Positions 38,101-45,702 are shown, counted from the first letter of the stretch. The stretch is DNA of 64,000 nt from Prevotella sp. MA2016 (GCF_000619825.1 NZ_JHUW01000007.1:186001-250000), one strand, 5' to 3'. A program made the numbers and translations. The notes: generated from the sequence alone by a model not told the origin.

Positions 38101-39338
38101 AGTATCTCGGAGAGTGTGGGATGGATATGCACCATATCGGCCAGTTCAGCGATGGTGGTGTTTTTACACATCAGCACGCTCACTTCTTGCACGATGTCAG
38201 CAGCATGGGCGCCATAGGCATGACAACCAAGGATAAGACTATCCTCAGGCGACACAAACAACTTCAGCATGCCCTCTGTTTCGCCCATTGCCAAAGCCTT
38301 ACCATTGGCACGCCAGAACGACTTTCTGCACTCATAAGCAATACCTTCGGCTTTGAGCTGGTCTTCGGTTGGACCCACACAAGCGGCTTCGGGCTGTGTA
38401 AAGATGGCCGCAGGCATGATATCAAAACGGATATTGTCGGGTTTGCCGATAATCTGATTCACCACATGGATGGCCTGCATCTCAGCGGCATGAGCCAGCA
38501 TCTGCTTGCCATTTACATCGCCAATAGCGAAGATGCCATTAACGGTAGTCTTGAAGTGATTATCTACGGTAACGCCCTTGCGCTCATCGAACTCAATACC
38601 AGCATTGGCAAAGTCAGCCTGCACACGAGGTTTTCTACCTGTAGCCATCAGAATCACATCGGCATCGATATCGGCGATATCTTCTACAGCAGTCTTCATC
38701 TTGAAAGTAATACCGCCTTTCATTCCCGACGTTCCGTCGCCTACCCGTGGCCTTTCAAGATACTTACGCAGGCGCTTGGCAATATCGCTATCAAGGGCTG
38801 GCAAGCATTCCTTCAGATACTCAATCACCGTTACCTCAGTACCAAAGCGATTGAACACCGAGGCGAACTCCATACCTATCACACCGGCACCAATAATTGC
38901 CAAGCGCTTGGGCTGGGTTTCGAGATTCAGCAAGCCAGTAGAGTCGACTACACGAGGATCTGTATCAACACCTTTTATCGGCAACCATTTGGTTTCAGAG
39001 CCGGTAGCAATGATGATGTTATCGGCAGTATAATCGCCAACGGTATGAGCATCTGTAAACACACCCTTCTCACGAACCAACGTGATATTGGGATGCGAAA
39101 GGATGCCCTCAACACCCTGACGAAGCTGACCAACAACTGTTGCCATGCGTTCGCGAGCCTCAGCAAACGAAGCACTATGCACGTAGGTCTTGGTGGGGAT
39201 ACAACCCACATTCAAGCAGGTGCCTCCTACCTCAGAGCCTTCGAAGATAACCACCTTGAGACCCTGTTTGGCGGCATATTCAGCGGCGCGGTACCCACCA
39301 GGGCCCGCACCGATGATAATGAGATCAGACTTGTTCAT
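38082..39338 (-). CDS. lpdA: Dihydrolipoyl dehydrogenase
   Basis: 418 residues, slightly short for the family. FAD site IIGAGPGGYRAAEYAAKQG; redox disulfide C41-x4-C46 (GGTCLNVGCIPTKT); NAD site IIGAGVIGMEFASVFNRFG; FAD contact FAIGDVNGKQMLAHAA; C-terminal active-site HIHPTLSEIL, where most family members have HAHPTLSE. It re-oxidises the lipoyl arm of GcvH and is the last gene of the gcv operon, 2 bases after gcvPB. Residues 194-207 (ERPRVGDGTSGMKG) look inserted where homologues read KRG, coming from GC-rich DNA with a small inverted repeat. The last codons lie in the terminator stem. Confidence 0.9.
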   Translation of the reverse strand: MNKSDLIIIGAGPGGYRAAEYAAKQGLKVVIFEGSEVGGTCLNVGCIPTKTYVHSASFAEARERMATVVGQLRQGVEGILSHPNITLVREKGVFTDAHTVGDYTADNIIIATGSETKWLPIKGVDTDPRVVDSTGLLNLETQPKRLAIIGAGVIGMEFASVFNRFGTEVTVIEYLKECLPALDSDIAKRLRKYLERPRVGDGTSGMKGGITFKMKTAVEDIADIDADVILMATGRKPRVQADFANAGIEFDERKGVTVDNHFKTTVNGIFAIGDVNGKQMLAHAAEMQAIHVVNQIIGKPDNIRFDIMPAAIFTQPEAACVGPTEDQLKAEGIAYECRKSFWRANGKALAMGETEGMLKLFVSPEDSLILGCHAYGAHAADIVQEVSVLMCKNTTIAELADMVHIHPTLSEILKNAVD

Positions 39339-39340
39339 TG

Positions 39341-40750
39341 TTACATTTTCTCATTTTTCAATTGACGGAACGTCACAACAGGATGCTTAGCAGCGAGGAC
39401 ATCATCCACACGACCGATTGGGGTGTCGTGAGGGGCTGTCTTCACCAGTTCTGGATCAGTCTTTGCTTCCTCAGCTATCTGTCGCATCACGGCGATAAAG
39501 CCATCCAGCGTTTCCTTACTCTCGTTCTCCGTAGGCTCCACCATCAAGCTCTCATGGAAGAGCAACGGGAAGTAGATAGTAGGTGCATGATAGCCATAAT
39601 CCAGCAGACGCTTAGCCACATCCATCGTGGTAACACCCGTCGACTTATCTTTCAAACCATCGAACACAAACTCATGGCAGCATAAGCCCTCGATAGGCAG
39701 CTCATACACATCCTTCAGGCACTCCTTGATGTAGTTGGCGTTGAGCACAGCCAGCGGACCAACCTCCTTGACATGCTCACGACCCAGTGAGAGGATATAA
39801 GCATAAGCACGCATCATCACACCATAGTTGCCTTGATAGGGCGACACAAAGGGGAAGCAATCCTGCAATCCCTCACGCACACCTACAGGACCACTGCCAG
39901 GACCACCACCGCCATGCGGCGTTGAGAACGTCTTATGCAGGTTGATATGCATCACATCAAAGCCCATATCACCAGGACGACAAGCGCCCAGCATGGGGTT
40001 GAGGTTAGCACCATCATAGTACATCAATCCACCACAGTCGTGGATGAGTTTGGCTATCTCAGGGATGCTGGTTTCGAAAAGTCCCAGGGTATTGGGATTG
40101 GTCATCATCATCGCGGCGATAGAATCACCTTCTTGAGAAACCAATCGCTCCAGGTCTTCAAGATCCACCAGACCATCAGCATTCGATTTCACCTCGATAA
40201 TCTCCAAGCCACAAACAGCAGCCGAGGCTGGGTTGGTGCCATGAGCGCTATCAGGCACGATCACCTTCTTGCGCTGCATATCGCCACGCCCGCGGTGATA
40301 GTTGTCAATGGTCATCAGTCCCGTCAGTTCACCATGCGCACCAGCATAAGGCTTAAAGGTAAAATGAGCCAAACCTGTCAGTGCACAGAGCGACTTCTCC
40401 AGCAGTGTCACCAAAGCCTGCGCACCGCGTACCGTCTCAGCAGGTTGCTCTGGATGCAGATTTTGGAACTGCGTCAGGGCAGCCATCTCCTCGTTGATTT
40501 TGGGATTATACTTCATGGTGCAAGAGCCCAGGGGATAGAAGCCCGTGTCCACACCGAAGTTATTATTCGAGAGATTGGTATAATGGCGCACCACAGTAAG
40601 CTCGTCGCACTCAGGCAACTGTGCCTCTTCTGCGCGCTTCATCTCAGCCGGTATCTCGTAACTGCCAAAGTGATTCTTAGGCAGACTATAGCCTTTGCGC
40701 CCCTCCTTGGAGAGTTCAAAGATCAGATTTCCATATAGTCGGTTGTTCAT
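39341..40750 (-). CDS. gcvPB: Glycine dehydrogenase (decarboxylating) subunit 2
   Basis: 469 residues, the C-terminal half of the split P-protein. The PLP lysine is in NLHKTFSTPHGGGGPGSGPV (about residue 272), preceded by YYDGANLNPMLGACRPGDMG. HGTNPASAAVCG and GSCTMKYNPKINEE are family signatures. With GcvPA it decarboxylates glycine and loads aminomethyl onto lipoyl-GcvH. The start overlaps the gcvPA stop by four bases (ATGA). Confidence 0.95.
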   Translation of the reverse strand: MNNRLYGNLIFELSKEGRKGYSLPKNHFGSYEIPAEMKRAEEAQLPECDELTVVRHYTNLSNNNFGVDTGFYPLGSCTMKYNPKINEEMAALTQFQNLHPEQPAETVRGAQALVTLLEKSLCALTGLAHFTFKPYAGAHGELTGLMTIDNYHRGRGDMQRKKVIVPDSAHGTNPASAAVCGLEIIEVKSNADGLVDLEDLERLVSQEGDSIAAMMMTNPNTLGLFETSIPEIAKLIHDCGGLMYYDGANLNPMLGACRPGDMGFDVMHINLHKTFSTPHGGGGPGSGPVGVREGLQDCFPFVSPYQGNYGVMMRAYAYILSLGREHVKEVGPLAVLNANYIKECLKDVYELPIEGLCCHEFVFDGLKDKSTGVTTMDVAKRLLDYGYHAPTIYFPLLFHESLMVEPTENESKETLDGFIAVMRQIAEEAKTDPELVKTAPHDTPIGRVDDVLAAKHPVVTFRQLKNEKM

Positions 40751-42063
40751 AGGGCAGCAATCTTTACGAGGTTATCAATTTCTTCTTTCGTACGCTTCTC
40801 AGTGACAGCAAAGAGAATACCATCTTCGCACTTCACACCACCTAAGAAGCCCGCATCAATGAAACGCTGGTAGAGGGTATCAATGTCGCCATCATACTTC
40901 ACCAGGAACTCATTGAAGAAAGGCTTTTCATACGCCAACGAGAAACGCCCCGTCTTCAGTAGTTCATCACAGAGATAGTGAGCACCAGCATACGACAGCT
41001 CGGCAGCCTCTTTCACACCTTGCTTACCCATCAGCGACAGATAGATAGTTACAAAGAGCGCCATCAGACTCTGATTAGAACAGATGTTTGAAGTGGCCTT
41101 CTGGCGCCGGATATGCTGTTCGCGCGCCTGCAGCGTCAGTACGAAGGCACGCTGACCGCGATTATCTTTGGTCATACCAACGATACGTCCTGGCATCTTA
41201 CGGATGAGTTTCTCGGTGCAACACATATAACCTACGTAAGGACCACCAAACTGCATGGGGATGCCCAAGCTCTGACCATCGCCTACTGCAATATCAGCCC
41301 CCCACTCGCCTGGTGTCTTCAGCACAGCCAAGTCGGCAGCCACACTATTCATGATGAAGAGTGCCTTCTGCTCATGACAAGCCTCAGCAAAACCTGTAAA
41401 GTCCTCTACGATACCATACACGTTAGGCTGTTGAACGATGACACCGGCAACGCTCCCTGTTGAGAGTTGAGAGATGAGAGATGAGAGGTCGGTCACGCCG
41501 TCCTTCAGGGGGATGGTTTCGAGTTCGATACCTTTATGCAGGGCATAGGTATCAAGCACCTGTCGGGTCTTGGAATTCAAACCGGCTGACACCAGTACCT
41601 TGTTCTGTTTCTTACCCGCAGCCACGGCCATCATCATCGCCTCGGCAGTAGCGGTAGTACCATCATACATCGAGGCATTAGAGATGTCCATGCCTGTCAG
41701 CTCGGTCATCATGCTCTGATACTCAAAGATATAATGCAGTGTGCCCTGTGAGATCTCAGCCTGGTACGGCGTGTACGAGGTGAGGAACTCAGAGCGTTGC
41801 AACAGACTAGGGATAACAGATGGCATATAGTGGTCATAGACCCCATAGCCAGCAAAACAGGTGAGCTGGTGGTTCTGCGAGCCCAACTTATCAAACAGTT
41901 GGCGCACCTCCAGCTCGCTCATCTCCGAGGGCAACTGGTAGTCGCCCTTAAAGCGGATGCTGTCAGGTATCTGTGCATAGAGTCCGTCGAGGTCTTTCAC
42001 CCCCACCTTCTCCATCATCGCCTGCAAGTCATCCGTTGTATGCGGAAAGTATTTGTAATCCAT
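40747..42063 (-). CDS. gcvPA: Glycine dehydrogenase (decarboxylating) subunit 1
   Basis: 438 residues, the N-terminal half of the split P-protein (FPHTTDDLQAMMEKVGV; AGYGVYDHYMPSVIPSLLQR; YQAEISQGTLHYIFEYQSMM, quoted separately). Residues of about 190-205 read DLSSLISQLSTGS, encoded by TCTCATCTCTCAACTCTCAA-type DNA (41461-41491) that looks inserted into a surface loop. The split form matches many anaerobes, whereas several Bacteroides carry a single-chain GcvP. gcvH lies 109 bases upstream, with a repeat hairpin between. Confidence 0.93.
   Translation of the reverse strand: MDYKYFPHTTDDLQAMMEKVGVKDLDGLYAQIPDSIRFKGDYQLPSEMSELEVRQLFDKLGSQNHQLTCFAGYGVYDHYMPSVIPSLLQRSEFLTSYTPYQAEISQGTLHYIFEYQSMMTELTGMDISNASMYDGTTATAEAMMMAVAAGKKQNKVLVSAGLNSKTRQVLDTYALHKGIELETIPLKDGVTDLSSLISQLSTGSVAGVIVQQPNVYGIVEDFTGFAEACHEQKALFIMNSVAADLAVLKTPGEWGADIAVGDGQSLGIPMQFGGPYVGYMCCTEKLIRKMPGRIVGMTKDNRGQRAFVLTLQAREQHIRRQKATSNICSNQSLMALFVTIYLSLMGKQGVKEAAELSYAGAHYLCDELLKTGRFSLAYEKPFFNEFLVKYDGDIDTLYQRFIDAGFLGGVKCEDGILFAVTEKRTKEEIDNLVKIAAL
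41461..41491. repeat. TCTCAA-type simple repeat inside gcvPA
   Basis: Minus-strand CTCATCTCTCATCTCTCAAC, in frame, encodes LISQLSTG. Confidence 0.7.
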
Positions 42064-42078
42064 AGATAGTATATTTTT

Positions 42079-42166
42079 GGCACGGATTACACGGCTCTCT
42101 TTAGAGAGGCACTGTTTTTTTGTAAAGAGCCGCGTCTTTATTTATAAAGCCGTGTTAATCCGTGCC
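42079..42166. repeat. Intergenic inverted repeat between gcvH and gcvPA
   Basis: GGCACGGATTACACGGCT (42079-42096) pairs with AGCCGTGTTAATCCGTGCC (42148-42166) with one bulged base. An inner GGCTCTCTTTA/TAAAGAGCC pairing is an alternative. It is the same family as the repeat at 34551-34624, and being inside an operon it could tune the downstream genes. Confidence 0.8.
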
Positions 42167-42172
42167 TAATAA

Positions 42173-42553
42173 TTATTTCTCGCAGAAGGCAGCATAGGCC
42201 TGGGCGTCCATCAGGTTGTCGAGTTCGGTCTTGTCGCTGAGCTCTACCTTGATAATCCAGTTCTCAAAGGCATCCTGATTGATCAGTTCGGGCTGGTCGT
42301 CGAGGGCCTCGTTCACTTCTACCACTGTTCCTGAAACAGGTGAATACAGGTCGCTGGCAGCCTTCACGCTCTCTACGGCGCCAAACTCTTCACCAGCCTC
42401 AACCTCATCATCCACATCAGGCATATCCACATAAACCACATTACCCAGTGCATTCTGTGCATAGTCTGTGATACCGATAAAACCAAAATCACCTTCTACT
42501 CTTACATATTCGTGAGACTCTGAGTAGTAGAGTCCTTCAATTACTTTTGCCAT
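42173..42553 (-). CDS. gcvH: Glycine cleavage system H protein
   Basis: 126 residues, the normal length. The lipoyl attachment lysine is K64 in GAVESVKAASDLYSPVSG, with the FGFIGITDYAQNALGNVVYV barrel strand before it. It carries the aminomethyl and methylene intermediate between P, T and L proteins. It lies 5 bases after gcvT and is the expected substrate of the lipoate ligase encoded first in this operon. Confidence 0.96.
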   Translation of the reverse strand: MAKVIEGLYYSESHEYVRVEGDFGFIGITDYAQNALGNVVYVDMPDVDDEVEAGEEFGAVESVKAASDLYSPVSGTVVEVNEALDDQPELINQDAFENWIIKVELSDKTELDNLMDAQAYAAFCEK

Positions 42554-42558
42554 AATAT

Positions 42559-43668
42559 TTATTTCTTATAATTTTTAGTATAGAATTGCTTTTTAACCAC
42601 CTTGCCTGGGAACACCTTCTTGCGAATCTGAATCTGCACTTCGGTATCAAGCTTGGCATACGCAGCATCCACCAGTGCCATGCACACACTCTTATCAGTA
42701 GAGATGGTATGATAGCCTGTTGTCACCTCACCGATAGGTTCGCCTGCCATATTCAGCACCGTGTAGCCATGACGGGGGATAGCCTTGTCGAAGAGTTCTA
42801 TGCCAACCAGTTTCTTGGCAGGCCCCTCGGCCTTCTGTTTGGCCAGTGCCTCCTTACCAATAAACTCAGCTTTGTCGAGCTTCACGAACATACCCAGACC
42901 AGCCATGATAGGTGTGATATCCTCCGAGAGTTCGTCGCCATACAATGGCAGACCCACCTCGAAGCGCAGGGTGTCGCGACATCCCAGTCCACAAGCCTGC
43001 ACACCAGCAGCAATCAGTTTGTCCCAACACTCACGGATATAGTCGTGATTGGCATAAATTTCAAATCCATCCTCGCCCGTATAACCTGTACGAGAGATGA
43101 TAACATCGCCAATAGTCTTACAAGTATAGAATACCAGTTCAGCACAAGGCAAGCCCAATACCGTTTCAACGATATGCTCGCTCTCAGGCCCCTGAACAGC
43201 TATCTGCCCGTAATAGTCAGAGCGGTTCTGCAGGTCGATATCAAAGCCCTCGGCATGCTGTTGCATCCATGCCCAGTCCTTATCGATATTGGCGGCGTTG
43301 ATCACCAGGAAGAAATCGTTCTCGCCCATCTTATACACCAGCAGGTCATCCACCGTACCACCATTCTCGTAGCACATCATACCGTAGTAGATCTTGCCCA
43401 CAGGCGCACCAGCGATGTCGTTCGTAAAGATGTGCTGTACGTAGCGTTCGGCATCAGGCCCTTTCACGGTTACCTCGCCCATGTGACTCACGTCGAACAG
43501 TCCTACATGCTCTCTCACAGCCATGTGCTCAGGCGCGATACCAGCCATCTGGTAGAGCAGAGGCATATCGAAGCCGCCAAATGTCACCATCGTAGCACCT
43601 AGCGACAGATGCTTGTCGTATAAGCAAGTACGCTTTTCTTTCTTTTCAAGTTCTTGTTTGATTGCCAT
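42559..43668 (-). CDS. gcvT: Aminomethyltransferase (glycine cleavage T protein)
   Basis: 369 residues. Landmarks are the N-terminal VTFGGFDMPLLYQMAG, FDVSHMGEVTVKGPDAERY, SRTGYTGEDGFEIY (folate-site Asp) and CRDTLRFEVGLPLYGDEL, with the C-terminal barrel YTVLNMAGEPIGEVTTGYHT. It transfers the methylene group to THF and releases ammonia. It lies 24 bases downstream of the lipoate ligase gene, which holds the operon promoter. Confidence 0.95.
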   Translation of the reverse strand: MAIKQELEKKEKRTCLYDKHLSLGATMVTFGGFDMPLLYQMAGIAPEHMAVREHVGLFDVSHMGEVTVKGPDAERYVQHIFTNDIAGAPVGKIYYGMMCYENGGTVDDLLVYKMGENDFFLVINAANIDKDWAWMQQHAEGFDIDLQNRSDYYGQIAVQGPESEHIVETVLGLPCAELVFYTCKTIGDVIISRTGYTGEDGFEIYANHDYIRECWDKLIAAGVQACGLGCRDTLRFEVGLPLYGDELSEDITPIMAGLGMFVKLDKAEFIGKEALAKQKAEGPAKKLVGIELFDKAIPRHGYTVLNMAGEPIGEVTTGYHTISTDKSVCMALVDAAYAKLDTEVQIQIRKKVFPGKVVKKQFYTKNYKK

Positions 43669-43692
43669 AGATTATTGTTGTTTTTAGAATTG

Positions 43693-44403
43693 TTATTGTA
43701 TCAAATGAATGAATTCTGATTTCAGATAGCCCTGTTCTATCGCCTCTATCTCCCTCACCTGCTCGTCGGTGAGCATCAGTTCGCCATCGCACAGCGTGCT
43801 GCGTATCAGCATCTTCACCTCGTCGAGCGTCAGGTTCACGTGCTCTTTCAGCAGTGTGATGCGCTGGCGCACGCTCTGGATGCCTTTCTTCTCCAGCTTC
43901 TCAGGCCCGGGCGTGATGGCATTGAGCATGTGCTCCATATTTGTATCATAGAGCATGGTGCTATGCACGATGGCCCTGCCTGGCAACTGATAATAAGCCG
44001 TGCCGCACACCTTCCGTTCGCCTATCATGATGTCGTTATGCGTGGTACCAGTAGCCTCAACCCCCATCTTGCGCAGCACCAGCAGCACCATCTGCACAAA
44101 CTTGTTAAAGGTGAAGCCCACCTTATCGCCATCGCTCACATAGGATAGCATCAGGTTGTCCATATCGGCATACACACAGCCACCCCCACTCTTGCGCCTG
44201 TACATATTTATATGATGTTGTCGGCAGTAATCCACGTTCACCTCGTTCTCCAGCACCTGGTTGCGCCCAAAAATCACGCTGGGTGCCACCTGCCACATAA
44301 AGAAGCAGTCGGGCTCATCCAGATGCTTGGCCACATACTCCTCCATGGCCAGATAGAAAGAAAGCTGGCGGTTTTTGTTAGTAGGTAAGGCTATATATTT
44401 CAT
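43693..44403 (-). CDS. lplA: Lipoate-protein ligase
   Basis: 236 residues, the compact form without E. coli LplA's C-terminal accessory domain. The BPL/LplA core motifs are FGRNQVLENEVNVDYCRQHH, RRKSGGGCVYADMDNLMLSY (lipoyl-AMP loop) and HNDIMIGERKVCGTAYYQL with its catalytic-region Lys. It attaches scavenged lipoate to GcvH. As the first gene of the operon it ties the glycine cleavage machinery to its cofactor. A good -35-like/-7 promoter lies just upstream; the leader is too short for a glycine riboswitch. Confidence 0.88.
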   Translation of the reverse strand: MKYIALPTNKNRQLSFYLAMEEYVAKHLDEPDCFFMWQVAPSVIFGRNQVLENEVNVDYCRQHHINMYRRKSGGGCVYADMDNLMLSYVSDGDKVGFTFNKFVQMVLLVLRKMGVEATGTTHNDIMIGERKVCGTAYYQLPGRAIVHSTMLYDTNMEHMLNAITPGPEKLEKKGIQSVRQRITLLKEHVNLTLDEVKMLIRSTLCDGELMLTDEQVREIEAIEQGYLKSEFIHLIQ

Positions 44404-44434
44404 ATTGGTAGAGTATAGTCGTTAAAACTTTCTG

Positions 44435-44466
44435 CAAAAATATGAAGAAATTATGTAACCGCCAAA
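44435..44466 (-). promoter_or_regulatory. Promoter of the glycine cleavage operon
   Basis: On the minus strand TTTG (44466-44463) and TATTTTTG (44442-44435) are 20 bases apart. The -7 box ends 32 bases before the lplA ATG. Confidence 0.75.
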
Positions 44467-44494
44467 GGTTTTCCTCTAAAATATGCTAAAAGGA

Positions 44495-44542
44495 GGACAA
44501 TAAAAGAAAAATCGCAAGGCCTTTTGAAGGGTTGCGATTTTC
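44495..44542. repeat. Left copy of the inverted repeat bounding the accessory region
   Basis: A 48-base element from GGACAATAAAAG to TTGCGATTTTC forming a hairpin (AAAATCGCAA with TTGCGATTTT). It is the reverse complement of 50770-50818 with one mismatch and one indel. It behaves as a minus-strand terminator, but no minus-strand gene ends here. Confidence 0.85.
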
Positions 44543-44631
44543 TTTAGATTCTTTAGAGTCCCATACAGAATGTCGCTCCCAGCGCAGAAAAACCCAAACA
44601 GGCAAACATGCAAACAGGAAACTGATGAAGA

Positions 44632-44663
44632 GGAGCCAACAGTGATGTTCGCTCCTTTTTTTT
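44632..44663 (+). terminator. Intrinsic terminator with no assigned gene
   Basis: GGAGC (44632-44636), then AACA/TGTT and a GTGA loop, then GCTCC (44651-44655) and eight T. The stem has one C-C mismatch. No ORF on the plus strand precedes it, so it may end a short unannotated RNA or be a remnant. Confidence 0.65.
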
Positions 44664-44741
44664 GTGGACGAAAGCGCAACAGTCCGCATCTATTTAACAT
44701 TATCAAACATACGATTTACCGAAAGTATGCCGAGAATTTAC

Positions 44742-44749
44742 TATATTTG
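44742..44749 (+). promoter_or_regulatory. Orphan -7 box upstream of a structured region
   Basis: TATATTTG followed by CAG. The nearest downstream coding start is 240 bases away, beyond a terminator, so it would drive the candidate RNA at 44756-44898. Confidence 0.5.
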
Positions 44750-44755
44750 CAGTAT

Positions 44756-44898
44756 GTAATCTATTGACAGCGACAATTTTAAACGTAATATTAACGTGAA
44801 TTCGTCGAACTCACGTTAATATTCATTTTGGACGGTTCTGTTGGTCAATCACGATCGATAAAATTGGGTTCTTATTATTGCGAACCCTATTCTTTTTT
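44756..44898 (+). ncRNA. Candidate small RNA, about 140 nt
   Basis: It begins just after the -7 box at 44742-44749. It contains a perfect 13-base stem, AATATTAACGTGA (44787-44799) with TCACGTTAATATT (44811-44823), loop of 11. It ends with a terminator: GGGTTC (44866-44871), GAACCC (44882-44887), then a T-rich tail to 44898. No ORF of note lies inside. I do not recognise a family. The promoter-hairpin-terminator order is seen directly; transcription is inferred. Confidence 0.45.
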
Positions 44899-44951
44899 AC
44901 GCTAAAGCACAGTTTTTCTTGTTTTTTCTTGTTTGATAATACATTTTTCAC

Positions 44952-44959
44952 TATATTTG
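44952..44959 (+). promoter_or_regulatory. -7 promoter box of the nucleotidyltransferase gene
   Basis: TATATTTG, 27 bases before ATG 44986. It rules out the start at 44878, which would lie inside the upstream terminator. Confidence 0.7.
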
Positions 44960-44985
44960 CAACGCAATATGATTATAATAAGGAT

Positions 44986-45300
44986 ATGCGAAGGACAGAA
45001 ATTGTAGAAAGAATCAGGCAGGAGGCTCGGAAGTTGAGTCCGCACGCTCAGACCATCCTTTATGGTTCTGAGGCGCGTGGTGATGCACGCCCTGATTCTG
45101 ACATCGATCTGCTGGTGCTTGTTGATAAAGACAAACTGACTTATAACGACAAGGATCGCATCATCGCACCCTTCTATGATATTGAGCTCGACACTGGCAT
45201 TATCATAAGTTTGATGATTATGCCTCGCAAAGAGTGGGAGAATCGACCATTCCTCACTCCTTTCCAGAATAACGTCAGCAAAGAGGGTATTACTTTATGA
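44986..45300 (+). CDS. MNT-type minimal nucleotidyltransferase
   Basis: 104 residues from ATG 44986. The catalytic signature is YGSEARGDARPDSDIDLLVL, the GSxxxGxxxxxSDxDxxV motif of the HI0073/MNT group. Such genes usually overlap a HEPN-domain partner and form a toxin-antitoxin or AMPylation pair. Here the stop is inside an ATGA (45297-45300) whose ATG would start the partner, but that frame stops after five codons (MNIGL). The HEPN partner therefore appears to be lost. Base composition resembles the core genome, unlike the AT-rich genes that follow. Confidence 0.8.
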   Translation: MRRTEIVERIRQEARKLSPHAQTILYGSEARGDARPDSDIDLLVLVDKDKLTYNDKDRIIAPFYDIELDTGIIISLMIMPRKEWENRPFLTPFQNNVSKEGITL

Positions 45301-45496
45301 ATATAGGACTATGATATTGCAAATAGAACTCATTAACACGAAAATCGTATTATGATACATATTGTTGAAATAAAAAAATACTTAAAAAGAAAGGAAGAAG
45401 AGGTTTCCATTGATAGATGGGCCAAAACATTAGCAAAGACCTTTTTTTATAAGATGATTTGACAAATTGATTTATTTACCACAAAATATAATTATT
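45301..45496 (+). other. AT-rich stretch without a confident gene
   Basis: It starts at the five-codon stub after the nucleotidyltransferase. It contains one 36-codon frame (45352-45462; MIHIVEIKKYLKRKEEEVSI and a basic tail) with no recognisable family, and no TAnnTTTG box at a standard place for the peptide gene at 45497. It may hold that operon's promoter in a non-consensus form. Confidence 0.4.
45352..45462 (+). CDS. Possible 36-residue peptide, unknown
   Basis: Highly charged short frame beginning MIHIVEIKKYLKRKEE and ending AKTFFYKMI. It lies between the nucleotidyltransferase and the RiPP-type precursor. It could be a gene fragment, such as the debris of a deleted neighbour, or a chance ORF in AT-rich DNA. 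There is no ribosome-site or promoter evidence. Confidence 0.2.
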   Translation: MIHIVEIKKYLKRKEEEVSIDRWAKTLAKTFFYKMI

Positions 45497-45619
45497 ATGG
45501 ATAAGCAGAATAATATAAAAGAAAAGGTGTATAACGATCCTGTATTGACGGTGATTAAGTTATCTGGTAATTCGATATTAGCTGATAGCGGACCATGTGA
45601 TTGGAATCAAATCAGCTAA
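45497..45619 (+). CDS. Putative RiPP precursor peptide (40 residues)
   Basis: Too short for routine ORF calls. It begins MDKQNNIKEKVYNDP, continues VLTVIKLSGNSILADSG, and ends PCDWNQIS with a C-terminal serine. A charged head, a beta-strand-like VLTVIKL segment (residues 17-22) and a short tail with one Cys and one Trp fit a leader plus core arrangement, the strand being the sort of element a PqqD-type domain binds. It lies 83 bases before a kinase-peptidase-radical SAM-PqqD gene set on the same strand, with a hairpin between. Function is inferred from context; no homologue was looked up. Confidence 0.65.
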   Translation: MDKQNNIKEKVYNDPVLTVIKLSGNSILADSGPCDWNQIS

Positions 45620-45641
45620 TTTGTTCAGTATTTTACTCTTG

Positions 45642-45667
45642 CGGAATTATAAAACTCTATAATTCCG
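45642..45667 (+). terminator. Hairpin between precursor and enzyme genes
   Basis: CGGAATTATA (45642-45651) pairs perfectly with TATAATTCCG (45658-45667) across a 6-base loop. No long T-tract follows, so it fits a partial attenuator or RNA-stabilising element that would leave more precursor message than enzyme message. Confidence 0.55.
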
Positions 45668-45702
45668 TAATATTCATATGTTAGTATTGCTAGCATGTGT
45701 TT

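Noticed and set aside
44476..44706. Minus-strand ORFs of 67 and 76 codons
   Set aside because: They span the hairpin repeat and terminator stems and show no family or promoter; composition is not protein-like.
44404..44985. Glycine riboswitch or other known riboswitch upstream of the gcv operon
   Set aside because: The predicted leader before lplA is about 30 bases, too short, and no glycine-aptamer pattern was seen.
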